Positions 1 through 9,500 of a stretch of 12,979 bases of DNA are shown here, in pieces (the first letter of the stretch is position 1; each line of letters starts with the position of its first letter). The stretch comes from Fen-1298 sp050015675. Its GTDB lineage: Bacteria > Bacteroidota > Ignavibacteria > UBA10030. The notes below the pieces were generated by a model, which had not been told where the DNA came from, searched no databases, and saw only the letters and a list, made by a program, of their open reading frames with translations. Made by a program: the position numbers and the translations under genes. The stretch lies in NCBI GenBank assembly GCA_050015675.1, contig JBEKAY010000069.1:1-12979 (forward strand), given 5' to 3'.

Positions 1-810
1 CATACGCTTCCTGTTCTTGAGCCTTGTATTATTGAGACGGCAAAACAAACTGGCCTTATTGCTATTATCGATTCAAGCAAATGGGAATCGATAAAACTGC
101 ATAACAAAGAGGACTACCTGAACAATATTGCTTTCTTTTTAAATCCGAAAGGGCCGCAGATACAAAAAGAAATTCTCGGTAAAACAAGGCTGGTAGAAAT
201 TCCAGATAATGATAACATCGAGCAGCAAATCGTATCGTTAAAGAAAAATCATCCTGGGATAATCATAGCCGTTCGGATATTGATGGATGAAAAAGTCACA
301 AAGCGTGTCGATGAATTGTCAAAAATCGAAATTGAAGCAGTTCATCTGGTTGCTGATCTTAATGGCAATGAAATAAATGCAAAAAATCCACGGTTCATGA
401 AGGATATTGTCCGAGAAGTTCATAGATGCTTGATAAAAAATGAAATGAGGGATGAAATAACAGTCATTGCCGGAGGCGGAATCGGTTTATCCGAACATGT
501 CGCTAAAGCTATTATATGCGGCGCTGATCTTGTTTCAATAAATCTGCCGCTCATGATTGCAATCGAATGCCGCTTGTGCGAAAGCTGTAAACCCGGTAAT
601 TATTGTCCTGCAAAATTAGATACAGAAATCGATTTGCAATACGGGGTAGCACGCATGACCAATTTGATCGGTGCGTGGCATTGGCAATTAGTAGAACTTA
701 TGGGGGCAATGGGTATGCGAGAAGCGCGCAGGCTTCGCGGCGATGTTGGGCGCGCTATGTTTAAAGATGAAATCGAAGAAGAGATTTATGGACCGATCTT
801 TAGAAAATAA
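1..810 (+). CDS. Glutamate synthase-related FMN-domain protein (5'-truncated by window edge)
   Basis: The frame is open from base 1 with no stop, so the gene begins upstream; ATG at 280 is internal and not the start. The visible 269 residues look like the C-terminal half of a glutamate synthase-type FMN barrel. A glycine-rich AGGGIG loop and an AKAIICGAD segment resemble the phosphate-binding end of the GltB FMN domain. A cysteine cluster follows, spaced C-X2-C-X2-C-X5-C-P (visible residues 190, 193, 196, 202). The tail contains GAMGMREARRLRGDVGRAM and ends in GPIFRK, which I recognise from a glutamate synthase-related family. It is a diverged paralogue of the next gene, with the same cysteine spacing. 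The classical QGAKPG motif cannot be judged because the N-terminal part is missing. Its stop lies inside the next gene. Whether it is catalytic or an accessory electron-transfer protein is unknown. Confidence 0.8.
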   Translation, partial: HTLPVLEPCIIETAKQTGLIAIIDSSKWESIKLHNKEDYLNNIAFFLNPKGPQIQKEILGKTRLVEIPDNDNIEQQIVSLKKNHPGIIIAVRILMDEKVTKRVDELSKIEIEAVHLVADLNGNEINAKNPRFMKDIVREVHRCLIKNEMRDEITVIAGGGIGLSEHVAKAIICGADLVSINLPLMIAIECRLCESCKPGNYCPAKLDTEIDLQYGVARMTNLIGAWHWQLVELMGAMGMREARRLRGDVGRAMFKDEIEEEIYGPIFRK

Positions 811-2359
811 AAATAACCTGGAAGAGATACTTCCCAGCAACACTTTTAAAACCCGTGTTCCGCAGGTTGAGGTCGAAAGAAATATTAAGCTGGCTCCATC
901 CAGGTATCGCAATGAAATCGCAAAATATCTCATTTATCGTGATGAAGAAACATGCAAAATGTGCGGTACGTGCGTTAAGACATGCACCAAGGGTGTTCAT
1001 GTCCTAAAAAAAGGGTATAAGTTATTTGCTACTCCGTTAAGCTATAAATGTAACGGATTCGTTTGTGAGAAAACTGAAAATTTTTGTGTCGCAAAATGTC
1101 CGCACGGTGCTTTAAGAATGGTAAAAAATCCGATGATGGAAGTCCTGGGAGATTATAGATGGACGTCAGACATGATTCTTGCGACATGGAGGATGGCCGA
1201 AACCGGAGAAATTCTTCCTGATGATTCCGATTTTGTATATGAGACCGGTGACTCCGGCGGAGGATTCGATAGAATTCGAATTGTGTTTCCCGACAAGCCC
1301 GCAAAAGTTGACTCCGATGAAATTGATATCAGTCTTGAGTTGAATAGAAGAAACGATGGAAGGCCGAAGATAAAAATTGATGTGCCCTGGTACGGCGGAG
1401 GGATGTCATTCGGCTCTATAAGCAATGTTACACAATTGTCGAAGGTCAGGGCAGCATCTGCATGGAATACTTTTTCCTGCTCCGGCGAGGGCGGGTACAT
1501 GGAGCGCCTGCGGCCGTATGACGATCATATGATAACACAAGTTGCTACCGGGCTTTTTGGAGTGAGAGAAGAAACAATACAAAGAGTTCCTATCGTCGAA
1601 TTCAAATATGCCCAGGGAGCGAAGCCCGGTTTAGGCGGCCACTTGCTGGGAACGAAGAACACTCCTGCGGTTGCAAAAATGCGCGAAGCTGTACAGGGAA
1701 TTCCATTGTTTTCTCCGTTTCCATTTCACAGCGTCTACTCAATCGAAGATCACATGAAACACATCGATTGGATGAAACATGTCAATCCGAGGGCACTCAT
1801 TTCTACAAAGGTTTCTACTCCAACTGATGTCGACATGGTTGCTGTTGGAAGTTATTATGCAGGGACACACATTATTCATATAGACGGGGGATATGGAGGC
1901 ACAGGAGCTGCCCCTGATATAGCCAAAAAAAATATTGCAATGCCTATAGACTATGCGATCCCGAAGGTTCATAATTTCCTGTCAGCAGAAGGTGTCCGCG
2001 ATGCTGTTGTCTTAATAGCAAGCGGTGGCATTCGTAATTACTTTGACATTGCAAAAGCAATTTGTCTCGGCGCTGACGGAGTTGTAGTCGGCACTGCAGA
2101 ATTGGTGGCACTTTGCTGTCTACGATGCAGCAGGTGCGAAAGCGGCAAGGGCTGCCCAAGAGGCATTGCGACAACAAATCCTGAACTCGCTTCCCAAGTT
2201 ACAATTGAATGGGGAACACAGCGAATCATTAATCTTTACAACGCATGGGCAACAGGATTAAAAGACATATTAAGACGTCTCGACTTGAAAACCATTAAAG
2301 AATTACGCGGAAGAACAGACTTGTTAATGCATCTGGATATTTCGAAGAAGCAAAATTAA
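788..2359 (+). CDS. gltB: Glutamate synthase, ferredoxin plus FMN-domain subunit (archaeal-type GltB)
   Basis: This subunit should transfer ammonia to 2-oxoglutarate and reduce the 2-iminoglutarate to glutamate. The 523 residues start with a ferredoxin-like region: Cys56/59/62/66 form a full 4Fe-4S motif and Cys88/93/100/104 a looser second set. The FMN barrel follows at about 195-510, with GGGMSFGSIS (203-212), SGEGG (232-236), the substrate/flavin motif AQGAKPGLGG (275-284), VYSIED (316-321), GGTGAAP (370-376) and ASGGI (411-415). The iron-sulfur cysteines lie at 444/447/450/456. It has neither amidotransferase nor GXGXG domain; both are on the next gene. I chose ATG 788 over upstream ATGs at 743 and 767 because GAAGAAGAG sits just before it and the overlap with the preceding gene is then a modest 23 bases, suggesting translational coupling. 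The canonical HHDIYSIEDL reads FHSVYSIED here, a departure from classical GltB. Confidence in the family is high; the electron donor is inferred. Confidence 0.92.
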   Translation: MDRSLENKNNLEEILPSNTFKTRVPQVEVERNIKLAPSRYRNEIAKYLIYRDEETCKMCGTCVKTCTKGVHVLKKGYKLFATPLSYKCNGFVCEKTENFCVAKCPHGALRMVKNPMMEVLGDYRWTSDMILATWRMAETGEILPDDSDFVYETGDSGGGFDRIRIVFPDKPAKVDSDEIDISLELNRRNDGRPKIKIDVPWYGGGMSFGSISNVTQLSKVRAASAWNTFSCSGEGGYMERLRPYDDHMITQVATGLFGVREETIQRVPIVEFKYAQGAKPGLGGHLLGTKNTPAVAKMREAVQGIPLFSPFPFHSVYSIEDHMKHIDWMKHVNPRALISTKVSTPTDVDMVAVGSYYAGTHIIHIDGGYGGTGAAPDIAKKNIAMPIDYAIPKVHNFLSAEGVRDAVVLIASGGIRNYFDIAKAICLGADGVVVGTAELVALCCLRCSRCESGKGCPRGIATTNPELASQVTIEWGTQRIINLYNAWATGLKDILRRLDLKTIKELRGRTDLLMHLDISKKQN

Positions 2360-2375
2360 TATTCATATTGATTTT

Positions 2376-5039
2376 ATGAATTCCGACAATATTAAAAATA
2401 TTCTTCAATCGAAAAGAAATCTCAATAAGACACTTCAACTGCCTGATAAATTGAGCGCAATGGAAGCTGAAGGCGGATGCGGCGTTGTAGGATTTTGCTG
2501 CACCGAACCGGTTCCGGGGAAGCATATTCATGAACCTTCAAGATTGATGCATAACCGCGGCAACGGCAAAGGCGGCGGAATAGCAGCGGTTGGTTTTATT
2601 CCTGAGCAATTAGGCGTATCAAGAGAAGTGCTTGACGATTGCTATATGCTCCACATTGCATATCTCGAACCCAACTCTCGCCCCGATGTTGAAAAAAAAT
2701 ATATCGATCCTGTATTCGATATAAAAAAATCTGCTAAGCTCAATACCGTCGATGATTGGAAAAGTGTTCCAGGGCTTGAAGTCAAGCCGCCAGATGTCTA
2801 CAGATATTTCGTACGTGTAAAAGACAGCGCCTTGAATAAATTCATCTCTGAAAACACTTTTACAAATCTTGACCGGCGAGATGTTGAAGATGAATTTGTA
2901 AACCAAAATAGCTTTAAGCTCAACCATGAATTTTATGTCTCCGCCAAAAAGCAGACAGCATTTGTGATGTCGCAGGGACGTAATATTATGATTCTGAAAG
3001 TCGTTGGATATGCTGAAGCTGTAACTCAATATTATAAGATTGACGATCTTTGTGCTCATGTCTGGATTGCACATCAAAGGTATCCGACAAGAGGTCGGGT
3101 CTGGCATCCGGGCGGCGCTCATCCGTTTACTGCGATGAATATGGCGCTTGTACACAACGGCGATTTTGCAAATTATCATTCGGTAACTGAGTATTTGAAA
3201 CAGCGCAATATCTATCCGCAGTTCATAACTGATACCGAAGTATCTGCGCAGATGTTCGATTTACTCTCGAGAATATACAAATACCCGGTAGAATATATAA
3301 TAGAAGCATTAGCACCAACGACAGAACTTGATTTTGATCGCCTGCCGAAGGAAAAGCAGGAAATCTATCGGGCAATTCAATCGACACATATACATGGTTC
3401 TCCGGATGGGCCTTGGTTCTTTATCATCGCACGCAATGTTATCGAGAATCGCAAATTCCAATTATTGGGCATCACAGATACAGCCATGCTGAGGCCACAG
3501 GTCTTTGCGTTTGTTGACGGCGAAGTTCAGGTCGGAATTATCGGATCTGAAAAGCAAGCCATTGATGCGACACTTGAGAGTCTCGCAAAGGATGATAAAC
3601 GAATTTGTCCCATTGCAGATAAATACTGGAATGCCCGCGGCGGGAGCTATTCCGATGGTGGAGCTTTTATGTTCGATATTGTTCGGGATAATAAAGGCAA
3701 ATATAGGCTTGAGTGTAAAGATAAATTCGGCACTCCGGTTGTTATAACTGAAAAAACCGAAAGCTGTGATTTTACAAAAGAAATTCCGGACACAAAAAAT
3801 AAAGAGCAAATCGTAAAAGTTATTAATGAATATGCCTCTGCCGGAAAATATATTTTTGAATTTGTCAGGGACAACATTCCGCAATGGTCATTCGATGATA
3901 TCCGTATTGCATGCCGGGCAATGAGAGATCTCAGCAGAGACGATAAATATGCATCATATACCATCGATACTCTGACTCTTTTAAATGACAGGCATTACTC
4001 GACAGGGACTAAAAGACGTTCGCACATTCTTCAAATAATTCGGACCGAGCTGAATTCACTATTCATAAATATTCCAAAGTTGCGTTCTGAAAATGATGAA
4101 TTGTCCGAGTACCGCCTGATCGATTTTGCAACAAGAAGCGCGCTGCGTGGACCAAAAGACAATGAAAAAACTCTGGTGGTAAATTCGAAAAAATTTCCGC
4201 CGGAAGGCGATGAATGCGACGCAATGTATTTAGTCAGAGCTTACAAATTGGGCTGGAAGAATTTTATCCTCTTTCATTGCGCAGGCCAGCGTTATGTTGG
4301 ATGCGGTTTCGGACCCGAGACTCATGACTTGACTATCGATGTTTATGGCAGCTCCGGTGATTATCTTGGTTCCGGTATCGATGGCATGACTATAACAGTT
4401 CATGGCAACGCCCAGGACCAATTAGGCCAGATAATTAAGGATGGAAAGTTAGTAATTCACGGCGATGTTGGCCAAACATTTTTGTACGGCGCCAAAGGGG
4501 GTTCTATATTTGTGAAAGGAAACGCTGCTGGCCGGCCAATGATAAATTCTGTCGGAAGACCCAGGATCGTTATCAACGGCACAAGCCTCGATTTTCTCGG
4601 CGAATCATTTATGGCAGGCGACCCTCATAATAAAGGGGGCTTTGTAATCCTCAACGGCATGAAATTTAATGAAGAAGGTCAGGTTGTGCCTCTTGCAGAA
4701 CCATATCCGGGAAGCAACCTTTTTTCTCTTGCATCAGGAGGCGCCGCTTTCATAAGGGATCCTAAACGTCAATTAATTTCAGAGCAGTTAAACGGCTGCA
4801 TATTTTCTCCCTTTACGGAAAAAGATTGGGAATTGATAGTACCGTATCTGACAGAGAACGAAAAACTCTTCGGAATTAAAATAGATGATTTACTGACCGT
4901 GAACGGTAAAAAACTTGATCCTAGGAAAGTTTATCGCAAAGTTTCGCCGAGTATCGAGGGCACTCCATCTACACCGGAACAAGATGTTTATGGTGAAGAG
5001 GAAGAAGCTGATGAACTCGCTGAAGAGGTATTGGAATAA
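2376..5039 (+). CDS. Glutamate synthase glutaminase domain fused to GXGXG domain
   Basis: The 887 residues hold two of the three classical GltB parts. The N-terminal class II glutamine amidotransferase hydrolyses glutamine to ammonia. The presumed nucleophile is Cys35 in EGGCGVVGF, preceded by a 34-residue leader of the size of known GltB propeptides, so processing to an N-terminal Cys is likely. Other glutaminase motifs are HQRYPTRG (233-240), AHPF (248-251), HNGDFANY (260-267) and DGPW (344-347). The C-terminal GXGXG beta-helix spans about 650-760, with repeats such as YGSSGDYLGSGIDG, HGNAQDQLG and HGDVGQTFLYGAKGG. Residues 873-887 form an acidic tail. The FMN domain that normally lies between these parts is on the upstream gene, so the two products presumably assemble into one enzyme with an ammonia tunnel. 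It starts 16 bases after the preceding stop with no clear Shine-Dalgarno. An internal ATG at 2460 would remove the propeptide and is less likely. Confidence 0.92.
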   Translation: MNSDNIKNILQSKRNLNKTLQLPDKLSAMEAEGGCGVVGFCCTEPVPGKHIHEPSRLMHNRGNGKGGGIAAVGFIPEQLGVSREVLDDCYMLHIAYLEPNSRPDVEKKYIDPVFDIKKSAKLNTVDDWKSVPGLEVKPPDVYRYFVRVKDSALNKFISENTFTNLDRRDVEDEFVNQNSFKLNHEFYVSAKKQTAFVMSQGRNIMILKVVGYAEAVTQYYKIDDLCAHVWIAHQRYPTRGRVWHPGGAHPFTAMNMALVHNGDFANYHSVTEYLKQRNIYPQFITDTEVSAQMFDLLSRIYKYPVEYIIEALAPTTELDFDRLPKEKQEIYRAIQSTHIHGSPDGPWFFIIARNVIENRKFQLLGITDTAMLRPQVFAFVDGEVQVGIIGSEKQAIDATLESLAKDDKRICPIADKYWNARGGSYSDGGAFMFDIVRDNKGKYRLECKDKFGTPVVITEKTESCDFTKEIPDTKNKEQIVKVINEYASAGKYIFEFVRDNIPQWSFDDIRIACRAMRDLSRDDKYASYTIDTLTLLNDRHYSTGTKRRSHILQIIRTELNSLFINIPKLRSENDELSEYRLIDFATRSALRGPKDNEKTLVVNSKKFPPEGDECDAMYLVRAYKLGWKNFILFHCAGQRYVGCGFGPETHDLTIDVYGSSGDYLGSGIDGMTITVHGNAQDQLGQIIKDGKLVIHGDVGQTFLYGAKGGSIFVKGNAAGRPMINSVGRPRIVINGTSLDFLGESFMAGDPHNKGGFVILNGMKFNEEGQVVPLAEPYPGSNLFSLASGGAAFIRDPKRQLISEQLNGCIFSPFTEKDWELIVPYLTENEKLFGIKIDDLLTVNGKKLDPRKVYRKVSPSIEGTPSTPEQDVYGEEEEADELAEEVLE

Positions 5040-5063
5040 TTAAAATAACTTCTCGAAATACAT

Positions 5064-5612
5064 ATGTCCATCGTCATAAGAAAAGAAAAAACTGAAATCA
5101 GCTTGCAACAATCTGTTAAAGAAATTTCCAGCGTTGACGTCGCTGGATGTTTGCAATGCAAAAAATGCACAAACGGATGTCCGGTAACAGCACTGGTTAA
5201 AGTACCTCCATCAGAAATAATTAGGAGGCTGCAGCTGAACACAGGTGATTCGATCTTAAACTGCGATCTGGTATGGATGTGTGCTTCATGTGAAACTTGT
5301 TTTTCCCGCTGCCCGATGCAAATCGATATGGCAGCTGTTATGGATGCACTGAGGATCATCTCTGTCAGGAAAAACGCAGCCAAACAGAAGGGCAACGTTC
5401 CGCTTTTTAACAGATGGTTCCTGAAAACAGTCGGCATGTTTGGCCGGACGTATGATCTGGGAATGATTGCAGCATATAAGATTGGAACTTCAAGCTATTT
5501 CCAGGACACGGATAAATTTCCCATGATGCTTCAAAAAAGGAAGATAGCTCTATTCCCATCTTTTAAAGCCGATAAAAAATATGTAAAAAGAATATTTAAG
5601 AATAAGATGTGA
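5064..5612 (+). CDS. hdrC: Heterodisulfide reductase subunit C-like protein (HdrC)
   Basis: This is a small cytoplasmic electron carrier that in Hdr complexes passes electrons from HdrA to HdrB. The 182 residues contain two complete 4Fe-4S motifs, Cys29/32/35/39 (CLQCKKCTNGCP) and Cys73/76/79/83 (CASCETCFSRCP), separated by a helical linker, as in the HdrC family. The LVWMCASC stretch before the second motif is typical. The C-terminal part (about 105-182) is basic and carries no recognisable domain. No membrane segments are seen, which fits the soluble HdrC form rather than membrane HdrE/DsrM-type systems. It starts 24 bases after the glutaminase gene with an A+T-rich leader and no evident Shine-Dalgarno, and it lies directly before hdrB. 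The hdrC-hdrB order is common for bacterial hdr clusters. Confidence 0.88.
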   Translation: MSIVIRKEKTEISLQQSVKEISSVDVAGCLQCKKCTNGCPVTALVKVPPSEIIRRLQLNTGDSILNCDLVWMCASCETCFSRCPMQIDMAAVMDALRIISVRKNAAKQKGNVPLFNRWFLKTVGMFGRTYDLGMIAAYKIGTSSYFQDTDKFPMMLQKRKIALFPSFKADKKYVKRIFKNKM

Positions 5613-5666
5613 TGCAAGACTGTTTCTGATATTTTTAGAATATAGGTAAACCAAGAAAGAAGTTTT

Positions 5667-5670
5667 GGAG
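5667..5670 (+). promoter_or_regulatory. Ribosome binding site candidate for hdrB
   Basis: GGAG lies 12 bases before ATG 5683, slightly long spacing but the clearest Shine-Dalgarno-like match near this gene. If translation instead began at TTG 5665, this GGAG would lie inside the coding sequence. It supports the ATG choice. Confidence 0.4.
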
Positions 5671-5682
5671 AATTACAAGCAA

Positions 5683-6573
5683 ATGAAATATGCGTATTAT
5701 CCCGGATGTTCGGCAGAGTCCACAGCGCGCGACCAATATATGTCGATACGAGAAGTCTCAAAAGTTTTGGACATAGAATTGATTGAGCCAAAGGGTTGGA
5801 CTTGCTGCGGATCGACGCCGGCTCACCACACAGATAGAATTATATCAATTGCGCTCCCTGCCGCTAATCTTCTTCTCGCAAAAAAAATGGGCCTCGATAT
5901 GGTTGTGTTTTGTGCAGCATGCTATAATAGAATGAAAGTCGCAAACTATGAAATTCAAACGAATCCCAAAATCAGAAAAGAAATTTCGGATTCATTAGGA
6001 GAAGATTACGACGGTAGCGTGGAGGTTCATCATTTTGTAGAAGTACTGATCAAAGAAATTGGCATTAAGAATCTGCAAGAAGCTTTTACACATTCATTGG
6101 ACGGATTAAAGGTAGTCAATTACTATGGTTGCCTGCTCGTACGGCCATTTAAAGCGACTAACTTTGACGATCCTGAAAATCCAACAATGATGGACAGCCT
6201 TGTAACAATTATGGGCGGAGAAAGCATCGATTGGCCACATAAGGTTGAGTGCTGCGGTGGAGGATTCGCACTCACACGGACAGATATCGTCATCGAACTT
6301 TCCAACTCCATTTTGGGGATGGCAAAAGCAGCCGGCGCGCAATGCATGGCTGTCGCATGCCCGATGTGCCAGGTGAATTTAGATTTAAGGCAAAGCGATA
6401 TAAATAAAACAAAAAGTACAAACTATAATATCCCGATCGTTTATATAACTCAGCTTGTGGGATTGTGTTTAGGCATTTCTCCCGAAAAGTTAGGTATGGA
6501 TAAATGTGTCGTTTCTCCAAAACCGATTCTCGAAGCCGTAATAAGTAATGAACAGAGAAAGATTTATTCGTGA
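5683..6573 (+). CDS. hdrB: Heterodisulfide reductase subunit B-like protein (HdrB), two CCG domains
   Basis: HdrB carries the catalytic non-cubane iron-sulfur clusters of Hdr-type complexes. The 296 residues show both cysteine-rich CCG domains. The first has Cys9, CCG at 41-43 and Cys77-X2-Cys80. The second has Cys150, CCGGG at 190-194 and Cys226-X2-Cys229. All expected ligands are present, so an active enzyme is plausible. The natural substrate in a bacterium without coenzyme M/B heterodisulfide is unknown; a different disulfide or an electron-relay role are both possible. I chose ATG 5683 because family members start close to MKYAYYPGCS and GGAG lies 12 bases upstream; a TTG at 5665 would add six residues. 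The gene follows hdrC after a 70-base gap, the longest inside the cluster. Its stop overlaps the hdrA start by four bases (GTGA). Confidence 0.9.
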   Translation: MKYAYYPGCSAESTARDQYMSIREVSKVLDIELIEPKGWTCCGSTPAHHTDRIISIALPAANLLLAKKMGLDMVVFCAACYNRMKVANYEIQTNPKIRKEISDSLGEDYDGSVEVHHFVEVLIKEIGIKNLQEAFTHSLDGLKVVNYYGCLLVRPFKATNFDDPENPTMMDSLVTIMGGESIDWPHKVECCGGGFALTRTDIVIELSNSILGMAKAAGAQCMAVACPMCQVNLDLRQSDINKTKSTNYNIPIVYITQLVGLCLGISPEKLGMDKCVVSPKPILEAVISNEQRKIYS

Positions 6574-9500
6574 AGATTGAAAAGAAAAAGATGACAGGCG
6601 CCGTATTGGTTGAAGGCGGAGGTATTGCGGGTGTTCAGGCGTCTCTTGATCTTGCAAATTCAGGATACAAAGTTTACTTGGTGAGCCGCTCTGCAACTAT
6701 CGGCGGTATGATGGCTCATCTCGATAAAACTTTTCCGACAGGTGATTGTGCAACATGTGTCATTTCACCAAAACTTGTCGAATGTGCCAGAAATCTTAAT
6801 ATAGAAATTCTCACGCTTTCTGAGCTTGAAAAAATTGAGGGAGAACCGGGAAATTTTAAAGTTACGATAAAAAAATCACCACGATACATCAATGATAAAA
6901 TTTGTAACGATTGCGGAGAATGCACGAAGGCGTGTCCTGTTGAAATAAGCGATAAATTCAACCGCGATCTCGGAACACGAAAAGCAATTCAAAAGTATTA
7001 TGCGCAGGCAGTTCCCAACAAGCCAAATATTTTGAAGCATGGACATTCCCCTTGCAAAATGAAATGTCCTGCTAATATCAATGTTCAGGGATATATTCAA
7101 TTAATAAAGAAGAAAGAATATCTAAAAGCTGTAAATCTTATTCGTGAAAGAAATCCTTTTGCTGCTATATGCGGACGAGTATGCCCTGCTCCATGCGAGA
7201 CATCCTGCACCCGCTCTAAAGTTGACAGCTCTCTGGCCATCAGACAATTAAAAAGATTCGCATCAGACCAGGAAATAAAATTATATAAATCCGGGAAATT
7301 GAAATTGCCCGAGCAAAAGAATCCCCCTTCAGATGCAAAGAAGATCGCTATTATCGGCGGCGGACCGGCTGGATTAACTGCAGCAGGCGATTTGGCCGAT
7401 AGAGGATTCGCAGTCACTATATATGAATCGAGAGACTCTGCGGGAGGAATGCTTTATTGCGGAATTCCCCGCTACAGACTTCCAAAAGATATACTTGATT
7501 ATGAAGTAGAGTTAATCAAACGTAAGGGTGTTAATATAATCCTGAATTGTACAATCGGTAAGGAAAAAGTCTTTTCCGAATTGAAAAAGGAAAATAATGC
7601 GGTATTTATCAGTGCCGGTGCACATATCAGTAGAAAATTAGGTGTTGACGGCGAAGATAAAAAAGGTGTGAACTACGGAGTAGAATTCCTCAGGCAGGCA
7701 GCTAACGAAAAGGACCGGCCACAGGTTAAAGAAAATGTCGTGATTATCGGAGGTGGCAACGTTGCAGTTGACGTGGCAAGAACCGCGCTCAGGTTCGGCG
7801 CTAAAAGAGTAGAACTCGTATCGCTCGAACAGCGCAACGAAATGCCTGCATATAAAGACGAAATTGAGGCAACCTTAGAAGAAGGAATTGTAATACGAAA
7901 CGGATGGGGTCCAAAACAAATAATTGGGAATGGATCTGTTACGGAAATAGAACTGAAACAATGCGTTTCCGTGTTTGATTCAAACCACAAGTTTAGACCG
8001 ACCTATGATGAAAATAAAACAATTACAATTGATACCGATCAGGTAATCGTAGCAATTGGGCAGATGGTGGATGGTGATCTTACAAAGCACATCGGAATTG
8101 ATATTGAACGCGGATGTTTCAAAGCAAATCCTGTTACTCTTGAGACTTCGATGGAAGGAGTTTTCGCAGGCGGCGATAATGCATCCGGACCAGGCAGTGT
8201 CATAGAGGCTGTTGCCGCCGGAAAACGCGCAGCAGAATCGATCAGTCGTTATCTGAACAACGAAGATCTATTGCCCAACCGATTTGAACATTCTCTGAAA
8301 CCATTTCCGGAAGAATTACTACCTTCTGTCAAGAGAGTCGCAAAAAAGAACCGTGCTTCAGCCAATGAACTTAAAGTTGGCAAACGCATAAATAATTTTA
8401 ACGAGATTGAATACCCTTTTTCAGAAGAAGATGCAATTGAGGAAGCCGAAAGGTGCTTGAACTGCGCTCAATGCTCTGAATGTATGGAATGTGTTTCGGC
8501 GTGCGAAAAGAAAGCAGTCGAGCATAGTATGAGCGAGCAGAAAGTAGAACTAGAAGTAGGTGCGGTCATCCTTACCACCGGATTCGATGAATATGATGCA
8601 GAACAAAAAGGGGAATACGGATTCAATCGCTATCCAAATGTACTTACGAGCGTCCAATTTGAGCGAATGCTTTCTGCTGCAGGTCCATATAGTGGACATA
8701 TTGTGCGCAGAGACAACGGCAAAGATGCTGCACGGATCGCATGGATACAATGTGTGGGTTCACGCGAATCTAAACCCGGGAACGAATATTGCTCATCCAT
8801 ATGCTGTATGGCGACAACCAAACAAGCAATGCTTGCTTCCGAACATCTTAGCGGCATGCAGGGGTCGATCTTTAACATGGATATCAGGGCACATGGAAAA
8901 GATTTTGACCAGTATTATGAACGCGCGCGTGCAATGAAGAATATCGAATATATAAAAAGCATACCTTCCCGAATTATTCAGATACCTGGCTCGAACGATT
9001 TGCGATTAGTCTATGTTGACCCTATAAAAGGTTATACTGAGAAAGAGTTTGATCTCGTTGTGTTGGCTGTCGGTATGGATCCAAAAACATCGGTTACAGA
9101 AAGCGCTCGCAAACTTGGAATCGAAATTAACGAATACGGGTTCTGCAAAACAGATAGGTTGTCACCACTGACTACATCTAAGCCAGGTGTATTTGTAGGA
9201 GGTGCGTTCCAGGAACCGAAGGATATTCCTGAAACAGTTATGCAGGCAAGTGCTGCTGCAGCAATGGCGATGGAATTATTGTCGTCTTCAAAAAATACAT
9301 TAATTACATCGAAAGAATATCCGTATGAACATGATGTTACAGATGAAAAGCCAAGGATAGGCGTATTCGTTTGTCATTGCGGCATCAATATAGCCGGAAC
9401 AGTCGATGTGGAAAAAGTAACGGAATCGATTAGGAATCAACCTGGAGTCGTATTCGCCTCGCATACGATGTATACCTGCTCCGATTCAAGTCTATCGAAT

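Noticed and set aside
688..933. Minus-strand open frame opposite the junction of the first two genes
   Set aside because: It overlaps two well-supported plus-strand genes and its translation shows no recognisable motif; it is a shadow frame.
2619..3179. 186-codon minus-strand open frame inside the glutaminase gene
   Set aside because: It is long but lies entirely opposite conserved glutaminase coding sequence and has no family resemblance.
5613..5682. Possible promoter in the 70-base hdrC-hdrB gap
   Set aside because: It is A+T-rich with TATA-like bases but has no paired -35/-10 that stands out from background.
8560..8937. 125-codon plus-strand frame within the hdrA fusion
   Set aside because: It is out of frame with HdrA motifs that continue intact through this region, so it is a shadow frame and not evidence of a frameshift.
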